A stretch of 64,000 nt of DNA from Eubacterium sp. (GCA_017437905.1 JAFRWY010000066.1:24765-88764); one strand, 5' to 3'; shown: positions 7,001 through 15,722, counted from the first letter of the stretch. Notes: generated by a model not told the origin, from the sequence alone. Translations and numbers: made by a program.

Positions 7001-9523
7001 ACCTGCTTCCGTATAGGTGATGGTAACCACCTGTGTGCTCTTCCTGCTGTCCGCATCAAAGGCTGTGATCATATCCGGTGTCAGGATCACTTCCGCTGTC
7101 TCGTCATTGTCGTAGGTGGCGATCAGTGTTCCCGTGAGATCCTGCTTCTGATAACTGTAGTAGGATGTATCCGTGTCCGGACCTTCGTCCTTCCAAGCGA
7201 TACCGGTCAGGGCTTTCTCATTCACATGAACCACCACCGTAACTTCGGTTTTCTTATCATCGAAATCCGTAATGGTTCCTGTCACAACAAAGTCTTCATC
7301 CGGGGTTGCATATGCTGAGGCCGGTATCTCCTCCCAGCTGATCGGCTCATCCGTTTCATCTTCGTTGGACCAGTTGACACGAACCGTCTCCGGAAGGATG
7401 GGCGCCTTCTTCTGTACGGTCTCGATGGTCTTCAGTTCCTCCACACTACGGATGGTCGCATGAAGAACGGTCACCTTCACGGATACCGTCAGGCCTTCCA
7501 CGGTACCCTTTACCGTATAGTTGCCGCCGGTGATCTTTCCGTAATCGTCATGACTCTGTTCTTCCCAGGAAATGGTTTCTGTCGTAGTATCCCCGTTGGA
7601 CCAGGTTACCGTGGCGGTCTTTGTCAGCTCCGCCGGCGTTCCGCTGGGTACGGTTTTATTCTTTTCCTCTGCCGGGATCTCAGCCTCTAAAGCAACCGCA
7701 GGATTCACATGCACCGTGATCGTTGTTGTTTCTCCCTGGTAGGTACCGGTCAGTGTATAGTCCCCACCGCTACGCTCCATGTATTTCCGGTCTGTCTTCG
7801 TCGGTTCCGCATCCGCCCACTGGATCTCCTCCTCCGTCTCGTCCCCGTTGGACCAGGTTACGGACGCCTTCGGGTAATCGGGTACGGTACCGCTGTCCGT
7901 GGTGACTTCATCCTGCATAAATTCAACCTTGGTAACGGTTGCCGGATTCACATGCATTTTCTGTGCCAGATCGATCGTCTGCTCTCCGTCAATGGTGGTA
8001 ACCGTAACGGTTCCGTTGATCGTAAAATCACCACCTTCGCGGAGCTTATACTGCTCCAGGGAATCCGTATCCCAGTCAAGCACGATCTTCGCACCTTCAT
8101 AGGACATATTATGAATACCGGTCCAGGGAGCGGTACCCAGTTTCATCGTCATATTTGTGGACAGATTGATCTTCACGGAGACAGTATCCGGTGTTGTTCC
8201 GCTGTCCGTTTCCAGAGTGTCCGTTTCCGTATATGCTTTAGTCACAGTAGCAGCATAAACATGCACCTTCTGTACCACATCAAAACCCATGACCATTCCG
8301 GCCACTTCGAATTCTTTTCCGTTCAGATACGGCGAATACTGGCTTGCGGTGATCTCCTCCCAGGAAACATCCGCAGGAACCGTGGAGCCGTTGCTGAGTG
8401 TGAGCACTGCCGTCTTACTGAGGGGCGGACGGACTCCGCTCTTTGTATAAACCATATCCGGATTCTCTGCACCGGTAACGGTAACGCCTTCCGGAACAAC
8501 GATAACTGTCTTCTCCACGGTCATTTCGCCGCTTCCCGACCCTATGGATGCGGTAAGGACAGCCTGCCCCTCCGCCTTTGCCGTGACCTTGCCGTCCGCA
8601 TCAACAGAAAGCACATCCGGCTCTGAACTGCTCCAGGAAACTCCGGAATACACCGGACAATCCGTAACCGTATTGGAACCCACGGTTCCCTTGTAAAAGA
8701 AATTCACAAGCAGTTCCGCCTCGGTATCCGCGCCTACGGAAAGAACCGAATCTCCCCGGATGGCCATTTCCTGAACAGACGACACCAGGATCGGCATCTT
8801 CTGGATCACGGTATCATTCTTTGCTTCCTCATAATCGGAAGACGCAACCGCTGTATCCGATGTCTCGAACTCACCCGAGGTACATGCCCAGTCATAGGGC
8901 GCATTATCATACTTCGGATTAAATGTGGCGATACCCACATATCTGTAATTGGGATTGATCATACTGAGATAATGACCGGCACTGGCTGAATCCAGATCAT
9001 CCACCCAGTAACTCTTCTCACCGATCCAACCGTCCATCGCGGTTCCGACCTTATAGCTCCAGGCAAGATTCTCCGCACAGTTCACTCCGAAGAAGCTTGC
9101 AACCGTGGAACACATGGTTCCGTCCGGCCGCTTATGCGCCATCATGACCGATCCCTCCGCCGCACGGATCACCGCCGCCTTCTGGCAATTCACACCCAGC
9201 TGGATCGGATAATAATCATCCGCAGTCAGCATTACATCCGGATCATTCGGATTCGGAACATTTCCGGAGGTACATGCATCCAGACGGACTTCATTGATCA
9301 GATCGATGATATCCTTCTGGGCGGAGGTGGTATCGACACCTTCCACGCCGACAATGATCTGTCCGGAAGGCGCCTCCGTCACCGTGGTCTCCCGCACCGG
9401 GATCTCTGCCGCCTCCACAAGATCCGATGCAGATCCGATTCCCTGCACGCCAAAAAGCCCGACTGTCATGGCTGCAGTCAGGACACTCGCCATCATTCTC
9501 TTTCCGATCTTTCTCATACGCAA
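4100..9523 (-). CDS. Large secreted CAP/Ig-like/cell-wall-binding surface protein
   Basis: An 1807-residue exported protein. Residues 1-35 form a signal peptide (MRMRKIGKRMMASVLTAAMT start, then hydrophobic). Residues about 50-220 are a CAP/SCP domain (HKRPDG, CAENLAW, GHYLSMINPNYRYVGIATF). A Big_2-type Ig-like domain follows near 243-345. Next come 'TWSNGD'-type Ig-like modules to about 770, then two successive copies of a roughly 445-residue block of Big_3-like modules ('KTEYxxGExLDLTG', 'YDNG') spanning 769-1661. The C-terminus (1665-1807) carries aromatic wall-binding repeats such as GWWYEDNKGWYAKRCWQKID. There is no LPXTG motif, so attachment is probably through these repeats. The ATG has AAAGGAG eight bases upstream. 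The function of the CAP domain is unknown. Confidence 0.9.
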   Translation of the reverse strand: MRMRKIGKRMMASVLTAAMTVGLFGVQGIGSASDLVEAAEIPVRETTVTEAPSGQIIVGVEGVDTTSAQKDIIDLINEVRLDACTSGNVPNPNDPDVMLTADDYYPIQLGVNCQKAAVIRAAEGSVMMAHKRPDGTMCSTVASFFGVNCAENLAWSYKVGTAMDGWIGEKSYWVDDLDSASAGHYLSMINPNYRYVGIATFNPKYDNAPYDWACTSGEFETSDTAVASSDYEEAKNDTVIQKMPILVSSVQEMAIRGDSVLSVGADTEAELLVNFFYKGTVGSNTVTDCPVYSGVSWSSSEPDVLSVDADGKVTAKAEGQAVLTASIGSGSGEMTVEKTVIVVPEGVTVTGAENPDMVYTKSGVRPPLSKTAVLTLSNGSTVPADVSWEEITASQYSPYLNGKEFEVAGMVMGFDVVQKVHVYAATVTKAYTETDTLETDSGTTPDTVSVKINLSTNMTMKLGTAPWTGIHNMSYEGAKIVLDWDTDSLEQYKLREGGDFTINGTVTVTTIDGEQTIDLAQKMHVNPATVTKVEFMQDEVTTDSGTVPDYPKASVTWSNGDETEEEIQWADAEPTKTDRKYMERSGGDYTLTGTYQGETTTITVHVNPAVALEAEIPAEEKNKTVPSGTPAELTKTATVTWSNGDTTTETISWEEQSHDDYGKITGGNYTVKGTVEGLTVSVKVTVLHATIRSVEELKTIETVQKKAPILPETVRVNWSNEDETDEPISWEEIPASAYATPDEDFVVTGTITDFDDKKTEVTVVVHVNEKALTGIAWKDEGPDTDTSYYSYQKQDLTGTLIATYDNDETAEVILTPDMITAFDADSRKSTQVVTITYTEAGVSKTLDVTMHLIQRTGIRIVTEPEKTAYIEDETLDLTGLSMVELLDNDTERSISEDELKNVVCTGYDLSPSEYGSQKVTVSLVEFSDTFDITVRKKQLNALRIVSLPKQVTYVTTQPLNMSGLSVKAGYDNGSEKTIKITQDMLREDLELTEENVRAGNFGLDANTDTAGTHKLYILYSEKVVEEDGRTATQYAAAYFDITVLEKVVQSVEFAKAPGQTEYPEDDIQFDNFSDAMLLVHNNNDYDEQISIREAEITGFDIGSVGTYEVTVTYGGKSLTFDAVVRAKQITGIYVIPPTRVSYTEEEYLDLTGGEVVIVYDNGREDRIALSEENENLEIAFDDESDPCAPLTEAKRKLLVFWKGEEVLTEDGGQIGIDTIHKILQKIEWKAGSPASNTSYYAYDKADLTGTLLASYDNGDVEEVALTPDMITTFDAESQNRTQTVTISYSYAGVRVTMNTEMKLVKRAGIRISSVPAKTEYIEGETLDVTGLQIDELLDNDEVRALSEEEAATAVCTGFISRPSAYGDQKITVRVGSFSDTFSVSVRKKKLAGLHLISAPTLCTYAETQPLSLAGLKVEAIYDNGDRKDLSVTKDMVREGVTKEGLGSGDTGKEATTVGVGTHTLSVLYIEDKMAGWVDFDVEVIEKVVESLEFDKGPSKTEYPEGDVNFDLFGGIRIIAHCNNDFDEQVEVTSGMISGFDLNKVGTQTVTVTYGGQKLTFTAKIREKKATQTVVTPPSKTEYEPGEQLDLTGAKIVITYDNGTTEEIPVSEDNKDIRVTFVGGSDAGGSLSEGERKLVITYKGETLEMADGTPVTINVEQKKVKTKFRNEWRKNVWYDKDGYATDLTMKWRHNKKGWWIVDSEGKYRMKKWQKIDGKWYFFRADGYMASKEWCQGYWVNRDGTCTYAGKARWRHNSKGWWYEDNKGWYAKRCWQKIDGKWYYFGADGYMVTSRYVDGYWIGADGVCR
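4540..7215 (-). repeat. Two-copy internal tandem duplication in the surface protein gene
   Basis: The coding segment 7215-5858 (starting LTGIAWKDEG) and the segment 5857-4540 (starting LQKIEWKAGSP) encode the same series of modules in the same order. Examples are TSYYxYxKxDLTGTLxAxYDN, TGxSLEFDxxxGxTEYPExD-type and VSYTEEEYLDLTGG-type units. Each copy is about 1.34 kb. The copies are diverged at protein level but clearly colinear. Confidence 0.8.
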
Positions 9524-9555
9524 ATCTCCTTTGCCGTGAAACGTCTAAAATCCCT

Positions 9556-9584
9556 TTGCATATTTCTATAAAAACAATTACAAT
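9556..9584 (+). promoter_or_regulatory. Promoter for the GT87 gene
   Basis: TTGCAT at 9556-9561, a 17-base spacer and TACAAT at 9579-9584 lie 39 bases before the GT87 ATG, and TTTTGGAG serves as ribosome binding site. An 8-base inverted repeat (AATTACAA / TTGTAATT, 9576-9583 and 9590-9597, 6-base gap) overlaps the -10 element and could be an operator. Confidence 0.65.
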
Positions 9585-9622
9585 ACTCTTTGTAATTCAT
9601 ATTCAACTTTTGGAGCCGGTCC

Positions 9623-10798
9623 ATGAAGGGAAAAACCTTTGAAACAAAAAAAGTGTATATCATTCTTTCCCTGATCACTCTGGTCAGCGCCACGCTTGCC
9701 CTTCTCATCTCGAACGGCAAGCTGTTTCAGGTTCTTTTCTTCATCGATCCGGATGATACCGGGATGGATTTCTTTCACTCCCTGATCGAAACCCATACGA
9801 GAAAACCCTATACACAGTATGGTGTGATCTATCCGCCGCTGGCCAACCTGTTCTTCTATCTGCTCCAGCTCTTCGTACCGGACTCCCTGAAGGCTGACTG
9901 GCCGGCTACCCATGACGATTCCAAACTGATCGTCGGAACCGGTGAGGATGTCCGTCTCATGCAGTCCACTATGGTTCTTTTTCTCATGTTCCTGATCCTT
10001 ACCCTGTTTGTGATCTCGGTCATGATCCATTCCTGTACGAAATCATATCTTCTCACCTTCTGCCTTGTTTTTTCGGCAGGAACCTTTCAGGCAGTCGAGC
10101 GTGGAAACCTTATCCTGCTTGCGTTTGTCCTGATCTTTTATTTCATAAAGCATTACGAGGACGAACGTCGTCTCACCCGGGAACTGGCCCTTATCGCCCT
10201 GGCGTGTGCATTCGGGCTGAAGCTCTTCCCGGCAGCATTCGGGATCCTGCTCTTAAAGAAAGGGCATTTCGCCGCTGCCGGACGTGCGATCCTTTATGCC
10301 ATCCTGGTCACACTCCTGCCCCTGTTCTTCTTTGAAGGATTTGACGGCATTTCTGCATGGATGAAAACCCTCTTCGATTTCCGCACCGTAGACAATGCAA
10401 CCTCTTCCGGAACCTCGGTCATGTCCGTCCTATCCGCTGTCATCCTGGTCCTGTGTGTGGGAATTCTGCTCTATCATATGTTTTTCGCGAAAGAGCATAG
10501 GAAGCTTTTCCGTTCCCAATATCTGATGCTGGTCACATTTCTTGCCCTTCAGATCACGGATGGTTGCAGCAGCTACAATCTGATCCTCTTCATCATTCCG
10601 TTCCTGTTCTTTCTTGAAGAGGTTCCCCGGCTTGACAAGATCAGCTGTATCGAATTCATCGTATACTGTATCGCACTCCTGCCCGTGGGAATCAATCAGA
10701 TCACTCCGGTCTTTATGGCATTCTTCCTGCTCGGAGCCTTCCTCAGGATCAAAGATCAAAACCGGGAAATGCTTCAGGATGGAATCTCCACTGTCTGA
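9623..10798 (+). CDS. GT87-type (DUF2029) polyprenol-dependent glycosyltransferase, membrane protein
   Basis: A 391-residue polytopic membrane protein with roughly nine hydrophobic segments. The first loop contains the acidic motif DDTGMDFFHSL and the aromatic, Pro-rich YGVIYPPLANLFFY, and GLKLFP follows later; this is the pattern of GT87/DUF2029 GT-C transferases. These enzymes move a sugar from a polyprenyl-phosphate donor to an acceptor outside the membrane. It is the only plus-strand gene in the glycan region and has its own promoter. Its stop lies 25 bases inside the convergent gene at 10774. Which sugar it transfers cannot be read from the sequence; a partner role for the GT2 at 21111 is plausible. 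Confidence 0.72.
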   Translation: MKGKTFETKKVYIILSLITLVSATLALLISNGKLFQVLFFIDPDDTGMDFFHSLIETHTRKPYTQYGVIYPPLANLFFYLLQLFVPDSLKADWPATHDDSKLIVGTGEDVRLMQSTMVLFLMFLILTLFVISVMIHSCTKSYLLTFCLVFSAGTFQAVERGNLILLAFVLIFYFIKHYEDERRLTRELALIALACAFGLKLFPAAFGILLLKKGHFAAAGRAILYAILVTLLPLFFFEGFDGISAWMKTLFDFRTVDNATSSGTSVMSVLSAVILVLCVGILLYHMFFAKEHRKLFRSQYLMLVTFLALQITDGCSSYNLILFIIPFLFFLEEVPRLDKISCIEFIVYCIALLPVGINQITPVFMAFFLLGAFLRIKDQNREMLQDGISTV

Positions 10799-11871
10799 AT
10801 CTCGCAGCGCTTACACATACGGAGCGTTTCTTCAAATCCCTGCTGATATTCCGGGATCATGATCTTCGGGTTGAAATGGACTGCCTTGATCTTCCTGTCC
10901 TTCGGAAAACTCAGCATCATGGTGGACGGGAACATGAAAACCACTTCCGCACCTCCGATCAGACGGATCAGCAGCTCTCCCGGTACCATCTTATATTTAC
11001 AGTCTGCATTTTCACTTCCGCCGGAATAATCAAAGCTGTCCATCGGATGGTTCTTATACAGGATCCGCTTTCCGGCATACCGTTTCTCCATCCACTCCTT
11101 AAACAGCTGATTGTCCGAATACTTCCCGGGGCTGAGAGAAACCGATGTAAATGCGACCACATCGTAGTCCAGTTCTTCCAGCCGGTAGATATCTTTCATG
11201 ACTGCATTGAACCGCACCATAAGTTCCTTGTTTGAAAAGAGTCTCCGGACCTTCCGGAAATCCTTCTCGATCAGAAGCTCCGGCCTGGTCGCATATTTCA
11301 GACAATACCGGTTCCAGTAGAAGTTCTTTTTCGTTATAAAATTCACGACCTTCAGCCGGAACAGGATCGTTCCCGCGATCCGGTCCGCCATCCCGAAATA
11401 CGTTCTCACATCCGCATATTCCCAGCTCCCGTCCTCCAGGAGGATCGTCGGGATCTTTCTTGACTGATTCATCATCGCACATCCGAAAAAGGAAAATGAT
11501 GTCTCCGCACAAAACAGCTGATACTTCGTATCTCCAAATTCCTGTGCGATCAGTTTCCGGCAGTATTTCTCTCTCCGAAACGTAAATACGTAAAAAAGCA
11601 CTTTGGCCATCTCCTTCATTTTGCTGAAGGAGGAGGCACCCAGGCCCGATCGATTCATTTCCCGGACATCATGGAAGAGTCCTGTCTTTCTGCAAAGATC
11701 TGCCAGTTCACGGACTATCTCAGACTGTCCGTCGGCATAACGGATCAGCACATCCCATTCATGCTCCGGATAAGAAAGGACCACCCAGACCAGCTGGATA
11801 AACTTATACGGATGTGTGATCTCCGCCAACGCTTTTTTCTTTTTTACCGGTAGATTCTCCATGAATTCCAT
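10774..11871 (-). CDS. Sialyltransferase-like GT-B glycosyltransferase
   Basis: A 365-residue protein without membrane segments. Three short motifs typical of bacterial sialyl/polysialyltransferases occur in the right order: EDG at 146-148 (ILLEDGSWEY), HP at 275-276 (LYKNHPMD) and a Ser/Thr motif at 315-317 (MFPSTMM). I infer a CMP-nonulosonate-dependent transferase for the sugar made by the adjoining pse genes. The ATG has AAAGGA seven bases upstream and overlaps the end of pseG by 68 bases, suggesting translational coupling. It is the last gene of the operon. Another GT-B family is possible, since overall similarity could not be measured. Confidence 0.62.
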   Translation of the reverse strand: MEFMENLPVKKKKALAEITHPYKFIQLVWVVLSYPEHEWDVLIRYADGQSEIVRELADLCRKTGLFHDVREMNRSGLGASSFSKMKEMAKVLFYVFTFRREKYCRKLIAQEFGDTKYQLFCAETSFSFFGCAMMNQSRKIPTILLEDGSWEYADVRTYFGMADRIAGTILFRLKVVNFITKKNFYWNRYCLKYATRPELLIEKDFRKVRRLFSNKELMVRFNAVMKDIYRLEELDYDVVAFTSVSLSPGKYSDNQLFKEWMEKRYAGKRILYKNHPMDSFDYSGGSENADCKYKMVPGELLIRLIGGAEVVFMFPSTMMLSFPKDRKIKAVHFNPKIMIPEYQQGFEETLRMCKRCEIQTVEIPS

Positions 11872-12898
11872 CCATAATTCCTTTTACAATTCTTGCCGCA
11901 CCTTTTCCGTCCACCAGAGTGATGGCTTGATCCGACATTTCTTCTCTTTGCTTTGCAGCTTTCAGCAGACGGTCAAGGGATTGAAACAACGTTTCAACAA
12001 AATCTTCTTCTGTACGGACATCTCCCGCAGACCATGCGATCCCTGCTTCCACAAAAGCCTTTTCCGCCGGAATCTGATTATCTGCCGTGATGTACGTAAG
12101 AATCGGCAGGCCACAGGCACAAAGCTCATACAATGTACTTCCGGCTGCAGAAACAGCGATAGCACAACCGGACATCAGTTCCTGCATTCTTGACACATTC
12201 CGATAGATCGTCACCCGGTTCATATCCTTGGACAGTGAGAGGATCTGCGCATAATCCGGATTCACGGCCCCAACAACAAAGCAAAACTCATATCCCGGAA
12301 ATGTATCCGGATGCCGGACCAGCCACTGCAGAAGCCGAAGCTCCACATGCTCCGGATCCGCACCTCCGGAGGATACAAAGATTCTTTTTCCATCCTGTTT
12401 CTTTCCGGCGGGAATATTCTGAAACTCTCTTCGAAGCGGTGTATAGGAACACCCGAGAAGCAACGCGGTATCTTCCCTGTCCGCACCACTGTATAAAGAA
12501 GCATACGCCGTCGGACTGGCTGAAATGTTATAGTTCACCAGAACATCCACCGGCCAGGCAGTTTCACCCAGGTCGTCCAGATAAACGACCTTTGTGTATT
12601 CTCTGATCCTTCCCAGATAGGCTTCTGTCACATAATAACTGTCGGCAAGAAAACATGTGACCGGGTTTTCCAAAAGAAGAGGGATCAGAAGATCTGTTTC
12701 TTCCTCCGCGGCTCGATAATCCGTATGCAGAACATGCACCCGGAATCCTCTTTCCCGGATCACATCCTGAAAGGTTTCATCCGCAAGCACAAACAAAACA
12801 TCTTCTTCCGCATCGCAAAATGCATCTGCGATCGAAAGACAACGCATGATGTGGCCTGCACCGATTATTGAATTTCCGTCCGCTCTGATCAGAATCAT
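11804..12898 (-). CDS. pseG: PseG-type UDP-sugar hydrolase
   Basis: It matches PseG, which removes UDP from UDP-2,4-diacetamido-2,4,6-trideoxy-L-altropyranose in pseudaminic acid synthesis. It starts MILIRADGNSIIGAGHIMRC, the N-terminal signature with the catalytic His, then YLDDLGE, a GT-B-like SSGGADPEH motif and SAAGSTLYELCACGLP. The frame is open to a GTG at 12925, but homologues start with the MILIRADG segment. The C-terminal tail beyond IVKGIMDG overlaps the next gene. It lies directly after pseH. Confidence 0.88.
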   Translation of the reverse strand: MILIRADGNSIIGAGHIMRCLSIADAFCDAEEDVLFVLADETFQDVIRERGFRVHVLHTDYRAAEEETDLLIPLLLENPVTCFLADSYYVTEAYLGRIREYTKVVYLDDLGETAWPVDVLVNYNISASPTAYASLYSGADREDTALLLGCSYTPLRREFQNIPAGKKQDGKRIFVSSGGADPEHVELRLLQWLVRHPDTFPGYEFCFVVGAVNPDYAQILSLSKDMNRVTIYRNVSRMQELMSGCAIAVSAAGSTLYELCACGLPILTYITADNQIPAEKAFVEAGIAWSAGDVRTEEDFVETLFQSLDRLLKAAKQREEMSDQAITLVDGKGAARIVKGIMDGIHGESTGKKEKSVGGDHTSV

Positions 12899-12936
12899 TT
12901 TTTTATCCGGATATGCTACAAACACTTGATCGTTAT

Positions 12937-13377
12937 TCAGGATCGTATTTTCTTTTCGAACATCGTATACTGCATCTCATATGCTTCCTGAAGGAAAAGA
13001 TGCGAGGATACGGAATTCTCCGCTTTTACTGCAGCCGTAAGCGCCTCGATCTCCGGGTGCTCCGCAAGGATCTTCTCCTCCGCCAGCTGCAAAAGTTTTT
13101 TCCCATAGCCCTTTCCCCGCGCTTCCGGAGCAACACTGTAACTGATCTCTCCTTTGCCCTGTTCCTTCCGGATCCGGATCTGACCCACCGGAGTATCATC
13201 TTCCATCAGGATATACTGGATCTGGTCCGGATCCTTCATCATCCTGCCAAACCACCGTTCATGCTCCTCATATGATATCATTTCGGTATGAAAAGAGTTT
13301 TGCCTTGTACAGGGATCGTTCGCCCATGTCAATAACAGTTCCAGATCATCCGAAGTTGCATCCCGTAAAAACAGCAT
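12937..13377 (-). CDS. pseH: PseH-type GNAT N-acetyltransferase
   Basis: A 146-residue GNAT protein. PseH acetylates the 4-amino group of UDP-4-amino-4,6-dideoxy-N-acetyl-L-altrosamine. The N-terminal LRDATSDDLELLLTWANDP and the acetyl-CoA loop VAPEARGKGYGKKLL are visible. GGGGAG precedes the ATG and overlaps the end of pseI. Membership in the pse block supports this role over other GNAT substrates. Confidence 0.87.
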   Translation of the reverse strand: MLFLRDATSDDLELLLTWANDPCTRQNSFHTEMISYEEHERWFGRMMKDPDQIQYILMEDDTPVGQIRIRKEQGKGEISYSVAPEARGKGYGKKLLQLAEEKILAEHPEIEALTAAVKAENSVSSHLFLQEAYEMQYTMFEKKIRS

Positions 13378-13380
13378 AGA

Positions 13381-14418
13381 TCATTTCTCCCCAAAATCTT
13401 CTCTTCGGATCGGTGATCCGCAGGGAATATCCTTTAATGCAGCCCGTCCTGTCATATCTTCCAGATATTTCGGGGGAAGTCCTCCGGATGGGCGGATACT
13501 CCGGACATTCTCCGGCGTTATTTTATCTCCCGCGGTAATGTTCTTCACTGCATAAAGGCTTCTACGGAACTGAAGGTTCGCCATCTCCCCATCGGTCGGT
13601 CCGTAATGGATCTCTCCGGCGATCCTCCTTGCATCACGGACATCTCTTACCATTTCCGAAAATGCATCCACAGACATACTGAACTTGCTGTCAGCACTTT
13701 CAACCCCGTCCAGTTTTACATGCTTTTCTATCACACACGCACCCATGGATACGGCTACCACGGAAGCTATGCTTCCTGCACTGTGATCCGAAAGACCCAC
13801 CGGCACCTGAAACCGGTTCTTCATATCCGGTATGTTGGCAAGATGCATATGCTCCCAGTTTGCAGGATACTCACTGCAGCATTTCAGAAGTACAACCTGA
13901 TCATTTCCCATTCGATGACAGGCGTCAACCGCATCCTGTATTTCATCGACCGTGGCCATTCCGCAGGACATGATCATCGTTTTTCCTTTGGAAGCCGCGT
14001 ATTCGATCAAAGGAATGTCCACCAGTTCAAAGCTCGCGATCTTATATGCCTCACATCCAAGATCCTCCAGAAAATCCACAGCCGCAGGGTCAAAGGGCGT
14101 TGAAAGGAAATCCATCCCGCAGGCTTCGCACTCCTCTTTGATCCTTTCCTGCCATTCATACGGCGTTCCCGCATCCGTATAAAGATCATACAGTTTATAT
14201 CCGTCCCAGAGACCGCCATGGATCAGGAATTCCTCCCTGTCGCAGTCGATGGTTATACTGTCGGCCGTATACGTCTGAATCTTCAGGCAGTCGGCCCCTG
14301 CTGCTGCAGCCTGCCGTACGATTTCCAGAGCATTGGAAAGAGAGCCTCCATGATTTGCACTCATTTCGGCGATGACATACACTTCACCCTTTCCGATTTT
14401 CTCAAACAAATGAAACAT
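13381..14418 (-). CDS. pseI: Pseudaminic acid synthase (NeuB family)
   Basis: A 345-residue NeuB-family synthase that condenses a 2,4-diacetamido hexose with phosphoenolpyruvate to give the nine-carbon acid. The NeuB barrel (AEMSANHGG, KIQTYTADSIT, FLSTPFD, KIASFEL, GLSDHSAG, IEKHVKLDG) is complete. It is followed by a C-terminal SAF/antifreeze-like domain starting near FRRSLYAVKNITAGD. The neighbouring pseB, C, G and H point to pseudaminic rather than sialic or legionaminic acid, but the exact sugar could be a variant given the extra enzymes here. Confidence 0.92.
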   Translation of the reverse strand: MFHLFEKIGKGEVYVIAEMSANHGGSLSNALEIVRQAAAAGADCLKIQTYTADSITIDCDREEFLIHGGLWDGYKLYDLYTDAGTPYEWQERIKEECEACGMDFLSTPFDPAAVDFLEDLGCEAYKIASFELVDIPLIEYAASKGKTMIMSCGMATVDEIQDAVDACHRMGNDQVVLLKCCSEYPANWEHMHLANIPDMKNRFQVPVGLSDHSAGSIASVVAVSMGACVIEKHVKLDGVESADSKFSMSVDAFSEMVRDVRDARRIAGEIHYGPTDGEMANLQFRRSLYAVKNITAGDKITPENVRSIRPSGGLPPKYLEDMTGRAALKDIPCGSPIRREDFGEK

Positions 14419-14419
14419 G

Positions 14420-15706
14420 CTATTTAATATTCCTCTTAAACACAGGGTCCACTTTTCCTCCCTGAAGGATCCCGTCCACGGAATCCCTGTCGATCGCCGT
14501 ACGGATTAGGGCAAATGCCTCATCCGTTGCTTCCAGATACTTCCCGGCTTCCTGCTCCGTATGAGACCCGTTCAGATTATAGATTGCAAATACAAGGATC
14601 TGATGCTTCAGCATGATCTGGGAATAAACCGACTGAACATCCAGATACGATAAGGAGCCATGCCCTTCAAAGGCCACTCCCGCATGGGGCGGAAGGCCGC
14701 TTACTGAAAGGACCTCACTTAGGTCATACTTCTCTATGCATTTCACGATCCCGTCTCTCTGAAGCTTACCGATCTCCCAGATATGATCATAGAATCCGGG
14801 CTGCTCCAGGATGCGAATGGTCGCCAGTGCCGCCGCCATCGGAACCGCATCTCCTCCGAATGTGGTGGACACAAAGACTCCCTCTTCGATCTGCTGCATA
14901 ATGTCCCGCCTCCCGGCCACTGCAGAGATGGCATATCCGTTGGCCATGCCCTTTCCGAAGGCTGCCAGATCCGGAGTCACATGATATAGCTCCGAGGCTC
15001 CGCCCAAAGCATACCGGAAGCCGGAAACAACTTCATCAAAAATGAGCAGGGCTCCGTACTGATGCGCCAGTTCCTTCACCTTCTGAAGATATCCCTCCTT
15101 CGGCCCGTCACTCTGGATCGGTTCAAGGATCACGGCGGCCACAGGGTTCTCTTTCAGTTTTGCTTCCAGATCCTCCGGATCATTATAAGTGAAATTCAAA
15201 GTAAGCCTTCGTACTGCTTCGGGAACACCCTTATGATTCTCGGAAGCACCGATGGACCAGTCATGCATTCCATGATATCCGGACATCAGTACCACGTCCC
15301 GCCCGGTAAATGCTCTTGCAAGACGGATTGCTGCCGTGGTGGCATCTCCTCCGTTCTTAACAAACCGTACCATCTCGGCACAGGGAATGATCTCACACAG
15401 TTTTTCTGCCAGATCCGCTTCCGGTTCGGATTGTAAGGATCCGCTGGAGAATTTTTTCACCTGTCTGATTACCGCTTCCGTGATCTCGGGAATGCCATAC
15501 CCTACCGTGATGGGACCCAGGGCACACATGTAATCAAGGAACCGGTTCCCGTCAACATCGTAGATATAGCACCCTTCCCCTCTGTCCATAAAGCTGGGGG
15601 CAAGTCCTCTGCAGAAGTAACGATATGATTTACTGTAGGTCTGTGCCGCAAGCGGCGAAACCTTCAGTTCCCTTGCAAGCAGCTGTTCCGATCTTTCAAA
15701 GTTCAT
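14420..15706 (-). CDS. Class III PLP aminotransferase, glutamate-1-semialdehyde aminomutase-like
   Basis: A 428-residue fold-type I PLP enzyme of the class III family. Visible are the GGDATTAAIRLARA substrate/cofactor segment, LLIFDEVVSGFRY with the PLP Asp, and AFGKGMANGYAISAV with the Schiff-base Lys. It resembles glutamate-1-semialdehyde 2,1-aminomutase, but no heme-pathway gene is near. Its place between pseI and the cytidylyltransferase points to an amino transfer on the nonulosonate or a precursor. GGAGG precedes the ATG. The substrate is unknown. Confidence 0.82.
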   Translation of the reverse strand: MNFERSEQLLARELKVSPLAAQTYSKSYRYFCRGLAPSFMDRGEGCYIYDVDGNRFLDYMCALGPITVGYGIPEITEAVIRQVKKFSSGSLQSEPEADLAEKLCEIIPCAEMVRFVKNGGDATTAAIRLARAFTGRDVVLMSGYHGMHDWSIGASENHKGVPEAVRRLTLNFTYNDPEDLEAKLKENPVAAVILEPIQSDGPKEGYLQKVKELAHQYGALLIFDEVVSGFRYALGGASELYHVTPDLAAFGKGMANGYAISAVAGRRDIMQQIEEGVFVSTTFGGDAVPMAAALATIRILEQPGFYDHIWEIGKLQRDGIVKCIEKYDLSEVLSVSGLPPHAGVAFEGHGSLSYLDVQSVYSQIMLKHQILVFAIYNLNGSHTEQEAGKYLEATDEAFALIRTAIDRDSVDGILQGGKVDPVFKRNIK

Positions 15707-15722
15707 GTTTTTTCCTCCGGGT

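Noticed and set aside
14420-15706. Heme-pathway glutamate-1-semialdehyde aminomutase (hemL)
   Set aside because: No heme gene is near, and the gene is embedded between pseI and the nonulosonate cytidylyltransferase.
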